From: Planctomycetota bacterium
GTDB lineage: Bacteria; Planctomycetota; Planctomycetia; Pirellulales; PALSA-1355
Reading direction: 5' to 3'
Length of the DNA: 64,000 nucleotides
Assembly: GCA_003389325.1 (NCBI GenBank)
Contig: QQVE01000059.1
Span: 1-64,000, forward strand
Shown piece by piece: positions 21,678 through 31,548 of the stretch; position 1 is the first letter of the stretch; every line of letters begins with the position of its first letter. The notes beneath the pieces are model-generated. The model did no database searches, was not told the DNA's origin, and saw nothing but the letters and a program-made list of their open reading frames with translations. Made by a program: the position numbers and the translations under genes.

Positions 21678-23354
21678 ATGAAGTTCGCCGGTCCCGGCAA
21701 GTCGATTCGCGTCCGCCTGCTGTTGTGGTATGCACTGGTGCTGGTCGTGGCCGTCGGGGGCTTTGCCGGAGCATTGTATTTCCAGGTCCGCCAGGATCGG
21801 TTGCGGGCGATTGATGCTCGCCTCGAAGCGGGAGCCACGTACCTGGCAGCCACGGTCCGCGGACTACCTCCTCACGAGCTCGAGAGGCGGCCGTCCCGCG
21901 AGCGCGGGTTCGACGCCCCCAGGCGCCCCGAAGACGATCGTTTCGGACGACCGCCGCCGGGAGATGCGCCCGATGGTCGGCGGGCGCGCCGCGAATTCGG
22001 CCCTCCGCGCCGCCCGCCGGGTCCGCCCGGCGGACCGACTGACCGTCCCTTCAGCGGCCCGCCGGCCGAGCGTTTACAAGCGCTGACCGAGCTGCCCGGT
22101 TCACTCTTGGACGATCCTCGCGAGCCGGCCCACGACGCCCCGTACTTTGTCGTCTGGCGGGCCGACGGGAGCGTGCTGGCCGAATCAGCGCGGCCCGAGC
22201 CAGTCGAACGGCCCATACGTTTTCTTCAGGGTGCGGGTGATCCGCCGGGATTCCGCTGGCGAGCCGACTTGCGCGAGTCGCTCTTGCTGGGACCGCGCGG
22301 CACGCTGATCCTGGTCGGCAAACCAGCCGGGCGCGAGCTGGGAGAATTGCGCACCTTTGCCTGGCAGATTGCCGGTAGCGGGCTGATTGTGTTGGCCGTG
22401 GGTCTGGCCGGCGCATGGTTTATTTCGCGCAGCATTGCGCAGCCGATCGCGGCCATCTCAAACACCGCCTCGGAAATCTCGGCCACGAACCTGACGCGGC
22501 GCATCGAAACCACCGGCATCGATCAGGAGCTCTATGGACTGGCCACAGTGCTCAACAATACGTTCGCGCGGCTGGAGGCTGCCTTCGAACGACAGTCGCG
22601 TTTCACTTCCGACGCGTCGCACGAGCTGCGCACGCCGCTGGCGGTCATTCGCGCCCATGCCGAGTTGGCTCTTTCGAAGCCGCGTTCGGCCGAAGAGTAT
22701 CGCGAGACGCTCTCCGCCTGCCTGAAAGCCACGTCGCGGATGGCAACGCTTGTCGATGGGTTGCTGGTGTTGGCGCGCTCCGACGCCGGGCGGCTCGATG
22801 CTCAGTTTTCCCACGTCGACTGGACCGGCGTGATCGAAGACGTGGTGGACCAATATCGCCCGCAAGCTGAGGCCGCCGGTATCGCGCTATCGGCCCAGCT
22901 TGACCAGCCGGCCGCCGTGAGCGGAGACGCGACGCTGCTGGCGCGCGTGTCGAGCAACCTGCTGTCGAACGCGCTGCGTTATACGCCCGCGGGCGGCCAC
23001 GTGCGTGTGGCGCTGGCCCGCGAGAACGGCAGTGCCGTGCTTTCGGTCGAGGACACCGGCTGCGGCATTCCACGCGAGGATCAGGGCAAGGTGTTCGAAC
23101 GCTTCTTTCGCGCGGACAAAGCGCGCAGCCGGGCGCTGGGCGGCTACGGCTTGGGGCTGGCCATCTGCAAGAGCCTGGTCGAGGCCCATCGCGGCACGAT
23201 CGGCTTCACGTCCACGCCCAACCGCGGCACGCGGTTCGAGGTGCGTTTGCCGCTCGTTTCAGAGACCCGCGCCGCGCAGTCGCCGGCCGCTGGGTACCTT
23301 CCGCCGCCGTCGGCGGGATCGGACGCAAGCGGAAGCGGGCCGACGGAAGCGTGA
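21678..23354 (+). CDS. Sensor histidine kinase with HAMP domain and Pro/Arg-rich ectodomain
   Basis: 558 residues. Membrane span 1 is near 14-34 and span 2 near 231-250, bracketing a periplasmic region of about 195 residues. Residues 66-132 of that region are almost entirely R, P, G, D and E, unlike known sensor folds. A HAMP linker (about 250-303) leads to HisKA with phospho-acceptor His315 (SDASHELRTPLAVIRAH). The ATPase domain then follows with N-box SNLLSNALRYTP, GCGIP and the G box GGYGLGLAICKS. Short low-complexity parts (DRFGRPPP, EFGPPRRPPGPPGG) resemble those in the EF-hand protein upstream. The kinase is cognate to the adjacent regulator. Confidence 0.93.
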   Translation: MKFAGPGKSIRVRLLLWYALVLVVAVGGFAGALYFQVRQDRLRAIDARLEAGATYLAATVRGLPPHELERRPSRERGFDAPRRPEDDRFGRPPPGDAPDGRRARREFGPPRRPPGPPGGPTDRPFSGPPAERLQALTELPGSLLDDPREPAHDAPYFVVWRADGSVLAESARPEPVERPIRFLQGAGDPPGFRWRADLRESLLLGPRGTLILVGKPAGRELGELRTFAWQIAGSGLIVLAVGLAGAWFISRSIAQPIAAISNTASEISATNLTRRIETTGIDQELYGLATVLNNTFARLEAAFERQSRFTSDASHELRTPLAVIRAHAELALSKPRSAEEYRETLSACLKATSRMATLVDGLLVLARSDAGRLDAQFSHVDWTGVIEDVVDQYRPQAEAAGIALSAQLDQPAAVSGDATLLARVSSNLLSNALRYTPAGGHVRVALARENGSAVLSVEDTGCGIPREDQGKVFERFFRADKARSRALGGYGLGLAICKSLVEAHRGTIGFTSTPNRGTRFEVRLPLVSETRAAQSPAAGYLPPPSAGSDASGSGPTEA

Positions 23355-23400
23355 GCGACGTACCCGGGGGCCGCCGCTCCGCTTCAATGCGCAGCGGGTC

Positions 23401-26400
23401 TTACGGTTGCGAGGCCTCGGCAGCGGGACCCTGGTGTGCGACTTGCCGCCGGCCCGAACTCTGTTGCAGTGCGGCCTGGCGTTGCTCGGCGGCCTGGCGC
23501 AAGGCGGCCCCGGAGTACACCTTGACCGTCTTGCCGTTGGGCTTCTCGATCTTCATCGGCTCCGGCAGATGGAATGCCGGCTCAGAGGGAGTTTCGTCAC
23601 GCACAACCGCGCCGTCGCCCTCGGGCTCGGCCAACAGCGTGGCCGCCGTCGGTTGCGTGGCACGGGCCGGTTGCGGTTGTTCTGCGTGTGAGGGAGCGGA
23701 GATGTCGACCCCGAGCTGCGGCTCTTGCCAGTCCTCGGCGCGGGCCGGAGCAGGATTCGGAGCGGTATTCCCTAGCACCGGCGGTGGCGGCGAGCCGCTG
23801 GGCGTCGAAAAAGAAGGTTGCGAATCCGCTTGCTGCACCTGTGCCCGAGTGGGAACGGCAGTCTGCGTGATACGCGTGCCACTGTGCCGCTGGTGCGTGC
23901 GGGCCGGCGTAGATGGCGCGGGGGCGTCCTGCTGGCGGCGTCGGCTCGAGGGCCCATCGGTCGGACCAGCCGCCACGTCGGCGTAGTATGCGTCGGGCTC
24001 GCTGACCTGCGGTGGCTGGTAGCTCGGCGGCGAACTGGCTGCCACAGCAGCTTGAGCGCTTCGCCGACGAGCAACTTGTGCCGCCTGCGGATCGTCGTAC
24101 GTGGGCGTGGTCAGCGGTGTCTTATCGCGCTGGATGGCATCCGTCATAAAGGACGGCAGCTTGGTCAGCTCGCCCAGCGCCGACAGCGGCTTGGCCAGCG
24201 GAGCAAGGATGCGACGGGCTGGGCGGACCGGCTCCTGTTCAGGTGCCGGCGGAGGCGCAGAATGCTGCGTTTGTTCACGCATCTGCGGAACAGTGTACGG
24301 CCGGAAACCCACGCCGCGCGTCCCCCGCATCGCATCGGGATGGGCCAGGCTCTGTTGACGAGGGTCGGCGTATTGCGGTCGTGCGGGCGCCGAGGCGCGA
24401 TTGCCCGATGTCGACGCGGCCGGCTGAGGCTGGGCCGACGGAGCGTAGTAAGACTGGGTCGAGCGAGAAGACACATCATCCACGGGAGTCGGTGCCGGTT
24501 CCGCATTGGCAGTGTGGCGAGCCGTGCGGGTCTCGGCGGCATCGCTGCGCCCGGCGAATAACTCGGCAGCCATTTTCCCGGGCTTGAGACTCGGCAGCAG
24601 CGCCTTCTGGCGCCCGGTCGACTGTGGAACCGGCTCAACGGCGGCAACGAGTTGCACGTCTTCTTGCTCCTCCTCGTCGAGCGGCCGGCCTTTGGCCGGG
24701 GTTGGCGTTTCCTGTTGAGCGGTCTCGTCGGCGGTCGTGGTTCTTTGCGTTTTGCCCGACAGCAGTTCTCTGGATAAGAGTGCCTTGGTGCCGGTGGGCT
24801 CTTCGCTGGAGCTGGACGAGGCACCGTTCGGGCTGGATGGCGCAGGCTGCCGGGCGGGCGTCGGTTGCCGCGAGGCCGGAGTCGGGCGATCGGCAGTGGT
24901 CGCACGCGAGGCGGCACTGGACGCGGGCACGGGCTCCGCGGTCTGCCTCGTTTCCGCAGGCTCGGTATGCGCGACGACCTGCGTCTCGGCGGGCGTCGCT
25001 TCGGATTCTTCGGCCAGCGACATTTCGCGCGGAGCGCCTTTGGCCCGCCACTTGGTGTGACGTGCCTCGCTGCGGGGTGCCGGCTTCGATTCGGACGCCG
25101 TGCGGTTCTTCAGGCGGCTGGTCGTGGGACGTGTCGAAGTGGCCGCTTCCCGCGACGTGGTTTCCTGGACCGTCGGAGGCTGGGGAGGACGCGGCGCTTC
25201 GACCAACTGCGGGGCGGCCGCGGTCGGCTCTTCGTCCCGTGTCTCGCCCGTCGTGGCCTGGCCCCCATTTGCTTGCATCTGGGCCAACTCGTCGGCGGGG
25301 CGAATCGTGAACAGCGCCTTCGACTTTTGCTTTCCTGACGTGTTCGAGTTCGACGCGGTCAGCACCGAAAGCAAGGCCCGCGAACCGCTTTTGACTTGCG
25401 ACGCACTGGGCGCTTCCTTTTGGGTGCTGCTCGAGCTGGCAAAAAGAGCCCGCGACGACGAGTTGCCCGCGCCTGGCTGCGATGACGTCTTGCTCTCGGG
25501 CTTGGAAACGGCGAACAGGGCGCGCGACGATCCCTTCGGCCGCGAAGCATCGTTCTCGTCATCCCAGTTGAGAATCTCCGACCAACTGAACACGCCGCGA
25601 TCGGCGTTGCCGAACGGGTTGCGCTTCGGAGCGGGCCAGAAGTCCGACGGCACCTCGCGACTGACCTCGCGGGGCGCGAATTGCGGCGCGACACCCTGCG
25701 GCTGCCATCCCTGCGGCATGAATACGACGACAGCTCCCTGTGGAAGACCCCCGGGAATCTGAGCGATCTGCGTTCCCTGCGGTGCCGCCGGCAATGGACT
25801 CGGCGGTGTCTGGGCGCTGGGCATCACAGCCGGCGCAGCCGCACGACGCGACGAAGGTCCGCCCGCGGCCAGCGTCGGCGGAGGCGGCGCTTGCGGCAAC
25901 CCAGCCTGCTCGTCCGCCGCAGGTGCGGCCTGCAGTGGTATCGGCTGCACCTGCTGCAAGACGATCGTCGTGGGCGGCACGCGTTGCGGCAGCAGTTGCT
26001 GCAGCGGCTTGTTGAACAACATCGAGTTGCCGAATCGCTGCTTGAGCTTCAACGGATCGTGTCCGGGGACCGGTTGCGTCGCCGGCGGGTTGGCCCGTCG
26101 TTGCTGCGCGAGTTGTTGCTGCGGCACTGCCGGCGTCTGTGCGAATCGGGCCGGTTGCGGCTGCGGGGATTGCGCCGGCGTTGACTGCGGCGGTGTTGAC
26201 TGCGGCTGAACCGGTCGCGGCTGCATCTGAGGCCGCGCGGCTGGCTGAAGTGCTGGCTGAGTTCCTGCTGGTCGCGATCGCGTCTGCTGCGGCGCGGCAG
26301 AGACCCGTCGCTGCTGCCGTGGCGCAGCGTAGAACGACGAAGCAGGCGCATGGGGATCGGCCAGGCTTGACGGTTCACTGAACGACGTACGCACCTCCTC

Positions 26401-26592
26401 GAAGCGCTGCGCTGGCGGATAGGCCGGCGGGGTGTACGTAGCGGGCATCGCGGAGGTCGCCTGCTGCACGATGACCGGCGCAGGCGCCCCGGCTGTCGGC
26501 GGGCTTCCCTGCGCATGTACGCCGGCACAGGTTCCCAACAACAACAGCACGGCTCCCAAGCCGACGGCGGGCTTCGACAAGAAATGGCGCAT
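23401..26592 (-). CDS. Very large secreted Pro/Ala/Gln-rich protein with ALF-type motif repeats
   Basis: 1063 residues, beginning with a signal peptide (MRHFLSKPAVGLGAVLLLLG, cleavage after VHA). The rest is low-complexity, rich in P, A, Q, S, T and R, with no recognised enzyme domain. The sequence S/K-R/K-A-L-F/L occurs six times in the middle (encoded between 24595 and 25530), for example SSRALFAVSK, SRALFASSS and KSKALFTIR. The protein may be disordered and act in envelope or cell-surface assembly. I do not recognise its family. The ATG at 26592 is preferred over 26646 because it starts a proper signal peptide. Confidence 0.65.
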   Translation of the reverse strand: MRHFLSKPAVGLGAVLLLLGTCAGVHAQGSPPTAGAPAPVIVQQATSAMPATYTPPAYPPAQRFEEVRTSFSEPSSLADPHAPASSFYAAPRQQRRVSAAPQQTRSRPAGTQPALQPAARPQMQPRPVQPQSTPPQSTPAQSPQPQPARFAQTPAVPQQQLAQQRRANPPATQPVPGHDPLKLKQRFGNSMLFNKPLQQLLPQRVPPTTIVLQQVQPIPLQAAPAADEQAGLPQAPPPPTLAAGGPSSRRAAAPAVMPSAQTPPSPLPAAPQGTQIAQIPGGLPQGAVVVFMPQGWQPQGVAPQFAPREVSREVPSDFWPAPKRNPFGNADRGVFSWSEILNWDDENDASRPKGSSRALFAVSKPESKTSSQPGAGNSSSRALFASSSSTQKEAPSASQVKSGSRALLSVLTASNSNTSGKQKSKALFTIRPADELAQMQANGGQATTGETRDEEPTAAAPQLVEAPRPPQPPTVQETTSREAATSTRPTTSRLKNRTASESKPAPRSEARHTKWRAKGAPREMSLAEESEATPAETQVVAHTEPAETRQTAEPVPASSAASRATTADRPTPASRQPTPARQPAPSSPNGASSSSSEEPTGTKALLSRELLSGKTQRTTTADETAQQETPTPAKGRPLDEEEQEDVQLVAAVEPVPQSTGRQKALLPSLKPGKMAAELFAGRSDAAETRTARHTANAEPAPTPVDDVSSRSTQSYYAPSAQPQPAASTSGNRASAPARPQYADPRQQSLAHPDAMRGTRGVGFRPYTVPQMREQTQHSAPPPAPEQEPVRPARRILAPLAKPLSALGELTKLPSFMTDAIQRDKTPLTTPTYDDPQAAQVARRRSAQAAVAASSPPSYQPPQVSEPDAYYADVAAGPTDGPSSRRRQQDAPAPSTPARTHQRHSGTRITQTAVPTRAQVQQADSQPSFSTPSGSPPPPVLGNTAPNPAPARAEDWQEPQLGVDISAPSHAEQPQPARATQPTAATLLAEPEGDGAVVRDETPSEPAFHLPEPMKIEKPNGKTVKVYSGAALRQAAEQRQAALQQSSGRRQVAHQGPAAEASQP
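24595..25530 (-). repeat. Six copies of an S/K-R/K-A-L-F/L coding motif
   Basis: On the minus strand, in order: SSRALFAVSK, SSRALFASSS, GSRALLSVL, KSKALFTIR, GTKALLSRE and RQKALLPSL. Four copies are spaced 50-75 bases apart; the last two lie further downstream. The DNA of the copies has diverged more than the peptides, so the motif appears selected. Confidence 0.6.
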
Positions 26593-26826
26593 GGACCGTC
26601 TCACGCTGTAAGTTTGGCAAGTTTGCGGTGAACCAGGCGACTTCAACGCTCGTGACGGAGTTGCCGAGTTCGTAACCTCTCCCTGGCAAGTATTCGGGTA
26701 ATAACGGCTGCAACGCGCGTTTAATCGATAGACGCAGCAGAGTCTGCCAAACCGGAAAACTCTGCCACGACGACAAGGCCTTCCAGGCTTTACTGGACTA
26801 CCGGCGGGGCAGCTACCGGGAAGGCT

Positions 26827-26845
26827 GACAGCATGGCATGCTGTC
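26827..26845 (-). terminator. Short perfect stem-loop downstream of the APH/AAA gene
   Basis: GACAGCAT-GGC-ATGCTGTC is an 8-bp perfect hairpin with a 3-base loop, placed 20 bp after the stop of the minus-strand gene at 26865. It has no following U-tract, so a factor-independent terminator role is weak. The other 270 bp of this gap show no gene. Confidence 0.3.
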
Positions 26846-26864
26846 TGGTGGCAACCGTTTGCGT

Positions 26865-28454
26865 TTAGCGCTCAATGTCGAACGCGCGCAACGCGGTCAG
26901 GGCACATTGCTGCGTGTGCTTTAGAGCGCCTTCGCTAGGAATGATGCGCGTGGCAGCCTTCGTGTTGGAACTCAGCGGCTCCCATGCACGGGCCGCTGCC
27001 TGGTGGATCGACCAGTCGGCGTCAGAAACGTCGCCGGAGCGCGCAGCGAGCCGCGAGCGAATCGTTTCCGGCTCGGCATGGCAGACCAAGAGCACCGCCG
27101 GCACGTTCCACCTCCGCGCCGCCTCAAGGAACGCGGCGCGGTGCGACTCTTCCCGGAAGCTGGCATCGAGGATGACGCGCTGCCCCTCGAATAGACGTGC
27201 TTCGGCCCGGCGCAGGCACTCGCCGTAGGTGCGCTCACTCCACTCGGGTGAGTAGATGCCGGTGCCGAACGCCCCGGCGGCCGTGGCCTCGGCGGGCAGG
27301 CCAGCAAGCTCTTTGCGCACCACATCGGACCGAACCACGTGGTAGTCACCGTGACGATTGAGTGCCGCTGCCAGCGTCGACTTGCCACTGCCGGGCAGGC
27401 CCGCCACGAGTACCAAACAAGGCCTGCGCTCCGGCGGCTCCAATTCCCCCAACGCCAGCAACCAGTAACCGCGCGCCCGCACCCGGGCCAAAGCGCGGTC
27501 CTCCTCGGGTACTTCGGGCTCGGCCTGCTTCAAGCCTTCGACCTTGCCGCGCACGGCGGCGCGGTAGGCGGTATAGAAGGATAGTAGCGCCCGACCTTCG
27601 CCGTCGCCCGAGGCATCGAAGTAAGCGTCGGAGAATGCCCGGGCCAGATCGCGTCGCCCGGCGTACTTCAGGTCCATCGCCAGAAACGCCACGTCGGAAA
27701 CCGGGTCGGCATAGCGAAAGCCCTCGTTGAACTCAACGCAGTCGATGATCAACAGCCTTCTCGACGCCGCATTCTCTTCCACGACGTACACGTGGTCGAG
27801 CCGCAAATCGCCATGCGTATCGCGCGGCACGCCGCGCCGCGCACGGTTCTCGATCAGCGCGCGCTGGTCCGACAGCACTTCGTCGGTCCGCGCCCGCAGG
27901 CGATCGAAAACCGCTGCGCTGATCGTCTGACCGATGTGATCGCGCGATTGCTCGAAGTTGTCGCGAGCGTTGCCGGCCACGACGTCGAACCGGCCGAACG
28001 CGGCAATCCGCTCGCCGGCCTCGGCTTGGGCGTGAAACTCGGCGATGCGGCGGGCCACGTCGGCCATCAGTGCATCGTCGACTTCGCCCCGCGCCAACCG
28101 ACTTTCGAGCGTCGCCTCCTCGGGCAGTCGGCGCATCTTGACGGCCCATTCGACAGCCTGGCTGTCGGCCTCGACCTGCACTTTCCCGCCCTGGTTTCCA
28201 ACCGGCACTACGCCCAAGTAAACTTCCGGTGCAAGGCGCGCGTTGAGCCGCACTTCCTCTTCGCAGAAGTAGCGCCGCTTCTCGATCGTGCTGAAATCGA
28301 CAAATCCCAACTGGACCGGCTTCTTGATCTTGTAGACCCATTCGCCGGCGAGAAACACGACCGAAATGTGCGTCTGCACGACCTCGACCTCGGCCGGATT
28401 GGCGGGGTAGGCGGCCGGGTCGGACAGCGCGTCGATCAATTGGCTCAGATCCAT
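26865..28454 (-). CDS. APH-like / AAA zeta-toxin-like P-loop kinase fusion
   Basis: 529 residues. The N-terminal 350 residues resemble the aminoglycoside-phosphotransferase-like domain: VVFLAGEWVYKIKKPVQLGF, the catalytic loop THGDLRLDHVYV and the metal-binding IIDCVEFNEGFRYADP. The C-terminal half is an AAA_33-type P-loop kinase with Walker A GLPGSGKST and a conserved VRSDVVRKEL. Such two-domain proteins are common and mostly uncharacterised; phosphorylation of a small molecule is likely. The ATG at 28454 has a GGGAG ribosome site; in-frame starts at 28478 and 28529 are weaker. Confidence 0.85.
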   Translation of the reverse strand: MDLSQLIDALSDPAAYPANPAEVEVVQTHISVVFLAGEWVYKIKKPVQLGFVDFSTIEKRRYFCEEEVRLNARLAPEVYLGVVPVGNQGGKVQVEADSQAVEWAVKMRRLPEEATLESRLARGEVDDALMADVARRIAEFHAQAEAGERIAAFGRFDVVAGNARDNFEQSRDHIGQTISAAVFDRLRARTDEVLSDQRALIENRARRGVPRDTHGDLRLDHVYVVEENAASRRLLIIDCVEFNEGFRYADPVSDVAFLAMDLKYAGRRDLARAFSDAYFDASGDGEGRALLSFYTAYRAAVRGKVEGLKQAEPEVPEEDRALARVRARGYWLLALGELEPPERRPCLVLVAGLPGSGKSTLAAALNRHGDYHVVRSDVVRKELAGLPAEATAAGAFGTGIYSPEWSERTYGECLRRAEARLFEGQRVILDASFREESHRAAFLEAARRWNVPAVLLVCHAEPETIRSRLAARSGDVSDADWSIHQAAARAWEPLSSNTKAATRIIPSEGALKHTQQCALTALRAFDIER

Positions 28455-28552
28455 GCAAGCTCCCAGGAGAGCTTTCATCTGAGCAGATCGCACCGCTTTG
28501 ATGAAGGGCCGCTGGCCCGGCGCGATCAACGATTCTCTCGCAGCTTGGCCCG

Positions 28553-29635
28553 CTATTGCAGCGGCGGCGGAGCAGGAAGCGACAATTGCGGGTCGGCCCG
28601 AGGGGTGAGCTGCTCGACGTAGTCGCGCAGCATGGCATACGTCTTCTGGAATTCGGGCCGCGAGGAAAGGGCCTCGTACTTGGGCGATTGCACGACGCGG
28701 TCATATTGCGCCAGCGCCGCCTGCAAGTCCGCGAGCCGGGGCGGTTGGTTGCCTTCGAACACGGCTCGGGGCAGCGCCAGGAACTGGCGCCATTGTGGAT
28801 CCAGGATTCCGTACATTTGACGTGCACTGGAGGCCAACTGATCGCGGATGGTGCCCACGGTGGGTTGCGGCACCGCCGGCTGCGCAACGGTCGGCGTCGG
28901 CTCGAGCGGTGGTGGCTCCACGGGCGCAAGCGGTTCGGCATTCGGTTGTTCGGTCCGTGGCGGGGCGACGGTCGTGTCGGTCACCTGTACGAGGTCTTGG
29001 AGCAGCTTCATGGCCGACGGAGGCACTTGCTGCGGCGGCTGGCCAACGGGCGTGTTGTAATAGAGGCTTTGCGATGCCGCGTCCATCTCGAGTACCGACC
29101 CGTCGAGCGACACGCCCAGGAACAACCCGCGGCTGCGCGAGTAGGACAGAATCTCGGCCTTCAGCCGGGCATCGGTCGCCGCGGCGGCATTGCGCCCCAC
29201 GGGGCCCGCGGCCACGGAAGCATCGGCGCCGATGGTGAAGCGGCCGTTGAAGATGCCTTCCACGCTTTTCTTGGTCATAAACACCAGGATGACGTCGGTG
29301 TCTTGAATGCCCGCCTGCCAACCGACGCTGCCGCCGGTAAGCGTGATGAACTGGGGAACGGTCCACGACCGGTTGGCATCGCGGACCATTAACACACCGT
29401 GCCCGCGTCGCACGGCGGCGACAAAGCCGATCTTCACCACGTCGGGAATGATCGCCACGCCCTCGGCCCGAGCCAACAGCGACGCGGGGATTCGCTTGGC
29501 GGGGATGGCCATCGTGTCGCGCAATATCTGGTCCGCCGCGACGACCGTGGCTTCCGGATTGAGCCAGGCCTGCGCCGTGGCACACATCATCAGGCAGGTG
29601 GAACTCGCGATGCAAAATACGATTAGCCAGCGCAT
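28553..29635 (-). CDS. SYLF/Ysc84 lipid-binding-domain secreted protein
   Basis: 360 residues with a signal peptide (MRWLIVFCIASSTCLMMCATAQA). Residues about 25-190 form a SYLF domain: IPASLLARAEGVAIIPDVVKIGF, GHGVLMVRD, then ITLTGGSVGWQAGIQDTDVILVFMT and GVSLDGSVLEMD. SYLF proteins bind phosphoinositide-like or other lipids. A proline-rich linker (EPLAPVEPPPLEPTPT) and a helical C-terminus of unknown role follow. The ATG at 29635 was chosen because it begins the signal peptide. It is divergent from the PQQ propeller gene at 29860. Confidence 0.88.
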   Translation of the reverse strand: MRWLIVFCIASSTCLMMCATAQAWLNPEATVVAADQILRDTMAIPAKRIPASLLARAEGVAIIPDVVKIGFVAAVRRGHGVLMVRDANRSWTVPQFITLTGGSVGWQAGIQDTDVILVFMTKKSVEGIFNGRFTIGADASVAAGPVGRNAAAATDARLKAEILSYSRSRGLFLGVSLDGSVLEMDAASQSLYYNTPVGQPPQQVPPSAMKLLQDLVQVTDTTVAPPRTEQPNAEPLAPVEPPPLEPTPTVAQPAVPQPTVGTIRDQLASSARQMYGILDPQWRQFLALPRAVFEGNQPPRLADLQAALAQYDRVVQSPKYEALSSRPEFQKTYAMLRDYVEQLTPRADPQLSLPAPPPLQ

Positions 29636-29859
29636 GGTACGGCTCCCGTGGGGGATGTCGGCCGCGGCTTCCGTGCTCGCGGTGCCGTGTTCTAGCGGCA
29701 TCCGGCGGGTCAGGCAATTTCACTTGGCCCGATTCGGCGAAAAACGCCGGGCGACTCTCAATGCTAGCTAGCCGCGCACGCGGCCAAGGCGATACACTGC
29801 TACGTGGTTCGCCGTGTGTGAAGAGCAATCATCTGGTCATGAGCGGGGGGGGTTTGACC

Positions 29860-31548
29860 ATGAACGACGTTCCATCCGATCCGGCACCCGAAGCAACGCG
29901 GGACGCCAAATCTGCCAAACGCCGCATCTGGTTCCCGATCGCGGCCCTGTTCTTGTCGCTGCTGGCGATCATCGCGGTGCAGTACTACGACACCGACACC
30001 GGCGGGCGACGCCTGCTGAGCTTCATCGCGTCGATGGTGGGGCTGTTGGCCGTGGTCGTCTGGTTCTTTTTCATGGCCGGCATTCCCGGACGCGTGCGTC
30101 TCGCCGTCGCCGGGCTTGTGGCTGTCGGCATCGTGGCCTTCGTCGCGTCCGTTCGCCGCGTCGAGTTCTCCGGCGACATGGAACCCACGTTCGACTTTCG
30201 CTGGACGGCCGATCGCACCGCCCTGCTTGAGGAACATCGAGCCCGCCAGGACAAGCAGGCCGAAACGGTGAAGACGGCCAACCTCACGAGCCTGGAAATC
30301 GGCCCCTACGATGTGCTGCAGTATCGCGGACCCGAGCGCGACGGCGTGTCCCAGGGCCCGAAGCTGGCGCGCGATTGGTCGAAGAACGCGCCCCAGGTCC
30401 TTTGGCGGCAGCCGGTCGGCGGAGGCTACGCGTCGTTTGTCGTCGTGGGACCGGCGCTAGTGACGATCGAGCAACGTCGCGACGAGGAAGCGATCGTGGC
30501 CTACGACGCCGAAACCGGCCGCGAGCTGTGGGTGTACAAGTATCCGGCCCGGTTCAGCGAGCCGTTGGGGGGCGTGGGTCCACGCGCAACGCCCGAGTTC
30601 CACGCCGACCGGATCTACGCCTTGGGTGCCACCGGCGTGCTGAGTTGCCTGGACATGGCCGATGGCAAGAGACAGTGGTCGTTCAACATCCTTAACGAAA
30701 ACGAGTGCGAGAATCTCGACTGGGGCATGAGCGGTTCGCCGCTGGTGTACGACGACGTCGTGCTGGTCAATCCCGGCAATCAGAAAGGCGACAAGGCCAG
30801 CCGCTCGATCGTGGCTTACGATCTGGCCGACGGAAAGCGGCGTTTCGCCGGCGGCGAATCGAAGGCCGGCTATGCGTCGCCAATGCTGGTCACGCTCGAC
30901 GGCCAGCAGCAACTGTTGATCTTCGACGGCGTCGGCCTGGCAGGCTTCGATCCCGAAGACGCAAGCCAGTTGTGGCGTTTTCCCTGGAAGAGCGAGTTCG
31001 ACATCAACGCCGCCCAGCCGTTCGTGGTCGACGAGAACCGCGTGGTGATCACATCGGCCACCGGCACGGCACTACTGAACATCGAGCAGGTCGACGGCGA
31101 GTGGAAGGTCGAGCCCGTGTGGACCAGCCGGCGGCTCAAGGGCGGCTACTGCAGCCCGATCGTGCATGATGGCTACGTGTACGGCATCGACGAAAGCATT
31201 CTCGTATGTCTCGATCTGGAAGACGGCAAGCTTCAGTGGAAGGACCGCGACGGGCAGTTCGGCCACGGCCAGATACTCGCCCGCGACGACTTGATCCTGG
31301 TGTTGGGCGAAGCGGGCGAGCTGGCGCTGGTGGAGGCCACGCCCGAAAAGTATCACGAATTGGGCCGCATTCAGGCCATTGAAGGCAAAACGTGGAATGT
31401 GCCCGTGCTGGTGGGCGATCGTATTTACGTGCGCAATCATCTCGAGATGGCCGCCTACGTCCTGCCTACCGTCGATGCGCCGGAAACAGACACCGACACC
31501 CAGCCGGCGGACGCCGATGCCGAAACCTCAACCCCGGATTCCGAATGA
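29860..31548 (+). CDS. Membrane-anchored PQQ-like beta-propeller protein
   Basis: 562 residues. Three hydrophobic spans occupy roughly residues 25-95 (IAALFLSLLAIIAV; FIASMVGLLAVVVWFFF; LAVAGLVAVGIVAFV). The rest is a periplasmic PQQ/BamB-type propeller with repeated AYDAETGRELW, CLDMADGKRQW, AYDLADGKRRF and CLDLEDGKLQW blades. No haem motif or clear PQQ-ligand set is seen, so it may be a scaffold or binding protein rather than a dehydrogenase. The start at 29860 follows a GGGGGG stretch that serves as ribosome site. Its stop overlaps the next gene by 4 bp. Confidence 0.85.
   Translation: MNDVPSDPAPEATRDAKSAKRRIWFPIAALFLSLLAIIAVQYYDTDTGGRRLLSFIASMVGLLAVVVWFFFMAGIPGRVRLAVAGLVAVGIVAFVASVRRVEFSGDMEPTFDFRWTADRTALLEEHRARQDKQAETVKTANLTSLEIGPYDVLQYRGPERDGVSQGPKLARDWSKNAPQVLWRQPVGGGYASFVVVGPALVTIEQRRDEEAIVAYDAETGRELWVYKYPARFSEPLGGVGPRATPEFHADRIYALGATGVLSCLDMADGKRQWSFNILNENECENLDWGMSGSPLVYDDVVLVNPGNQKGDKASRSIVAYDLADGKRRFAGGESKAGYASPMLVTLDGQQQLLIFDGVGLAGFDPEDASQLWRFPWKSEFDINAAQPFVVDENRVVITSATGTALLNIEQVDGEWKVEPVWTSRRLKGGYCSPIVHDGYVYGIDESILVCLDLEDGKLQWKDRDGQFGHGQILARDDLILVLGEAGELALVEATPEKYHELGRIQAIEGKTWNVPVLVGDRIYVRNHLEMAAYVLPTVDAPETDTDTQPADADAETSTPDSE

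Noticed and set aside
24165-25051. Several overlapping Arg/Pro-rich frames within the large secreted-protein gene
   Set aside because: They have no start sites with good ribosome sites and reflect the codon bias of a repetitive gene.
26827-26845. Short hairpin as a strong terminator
   Set aside because: No U-tract follows it; kept only as a low-confidence site.
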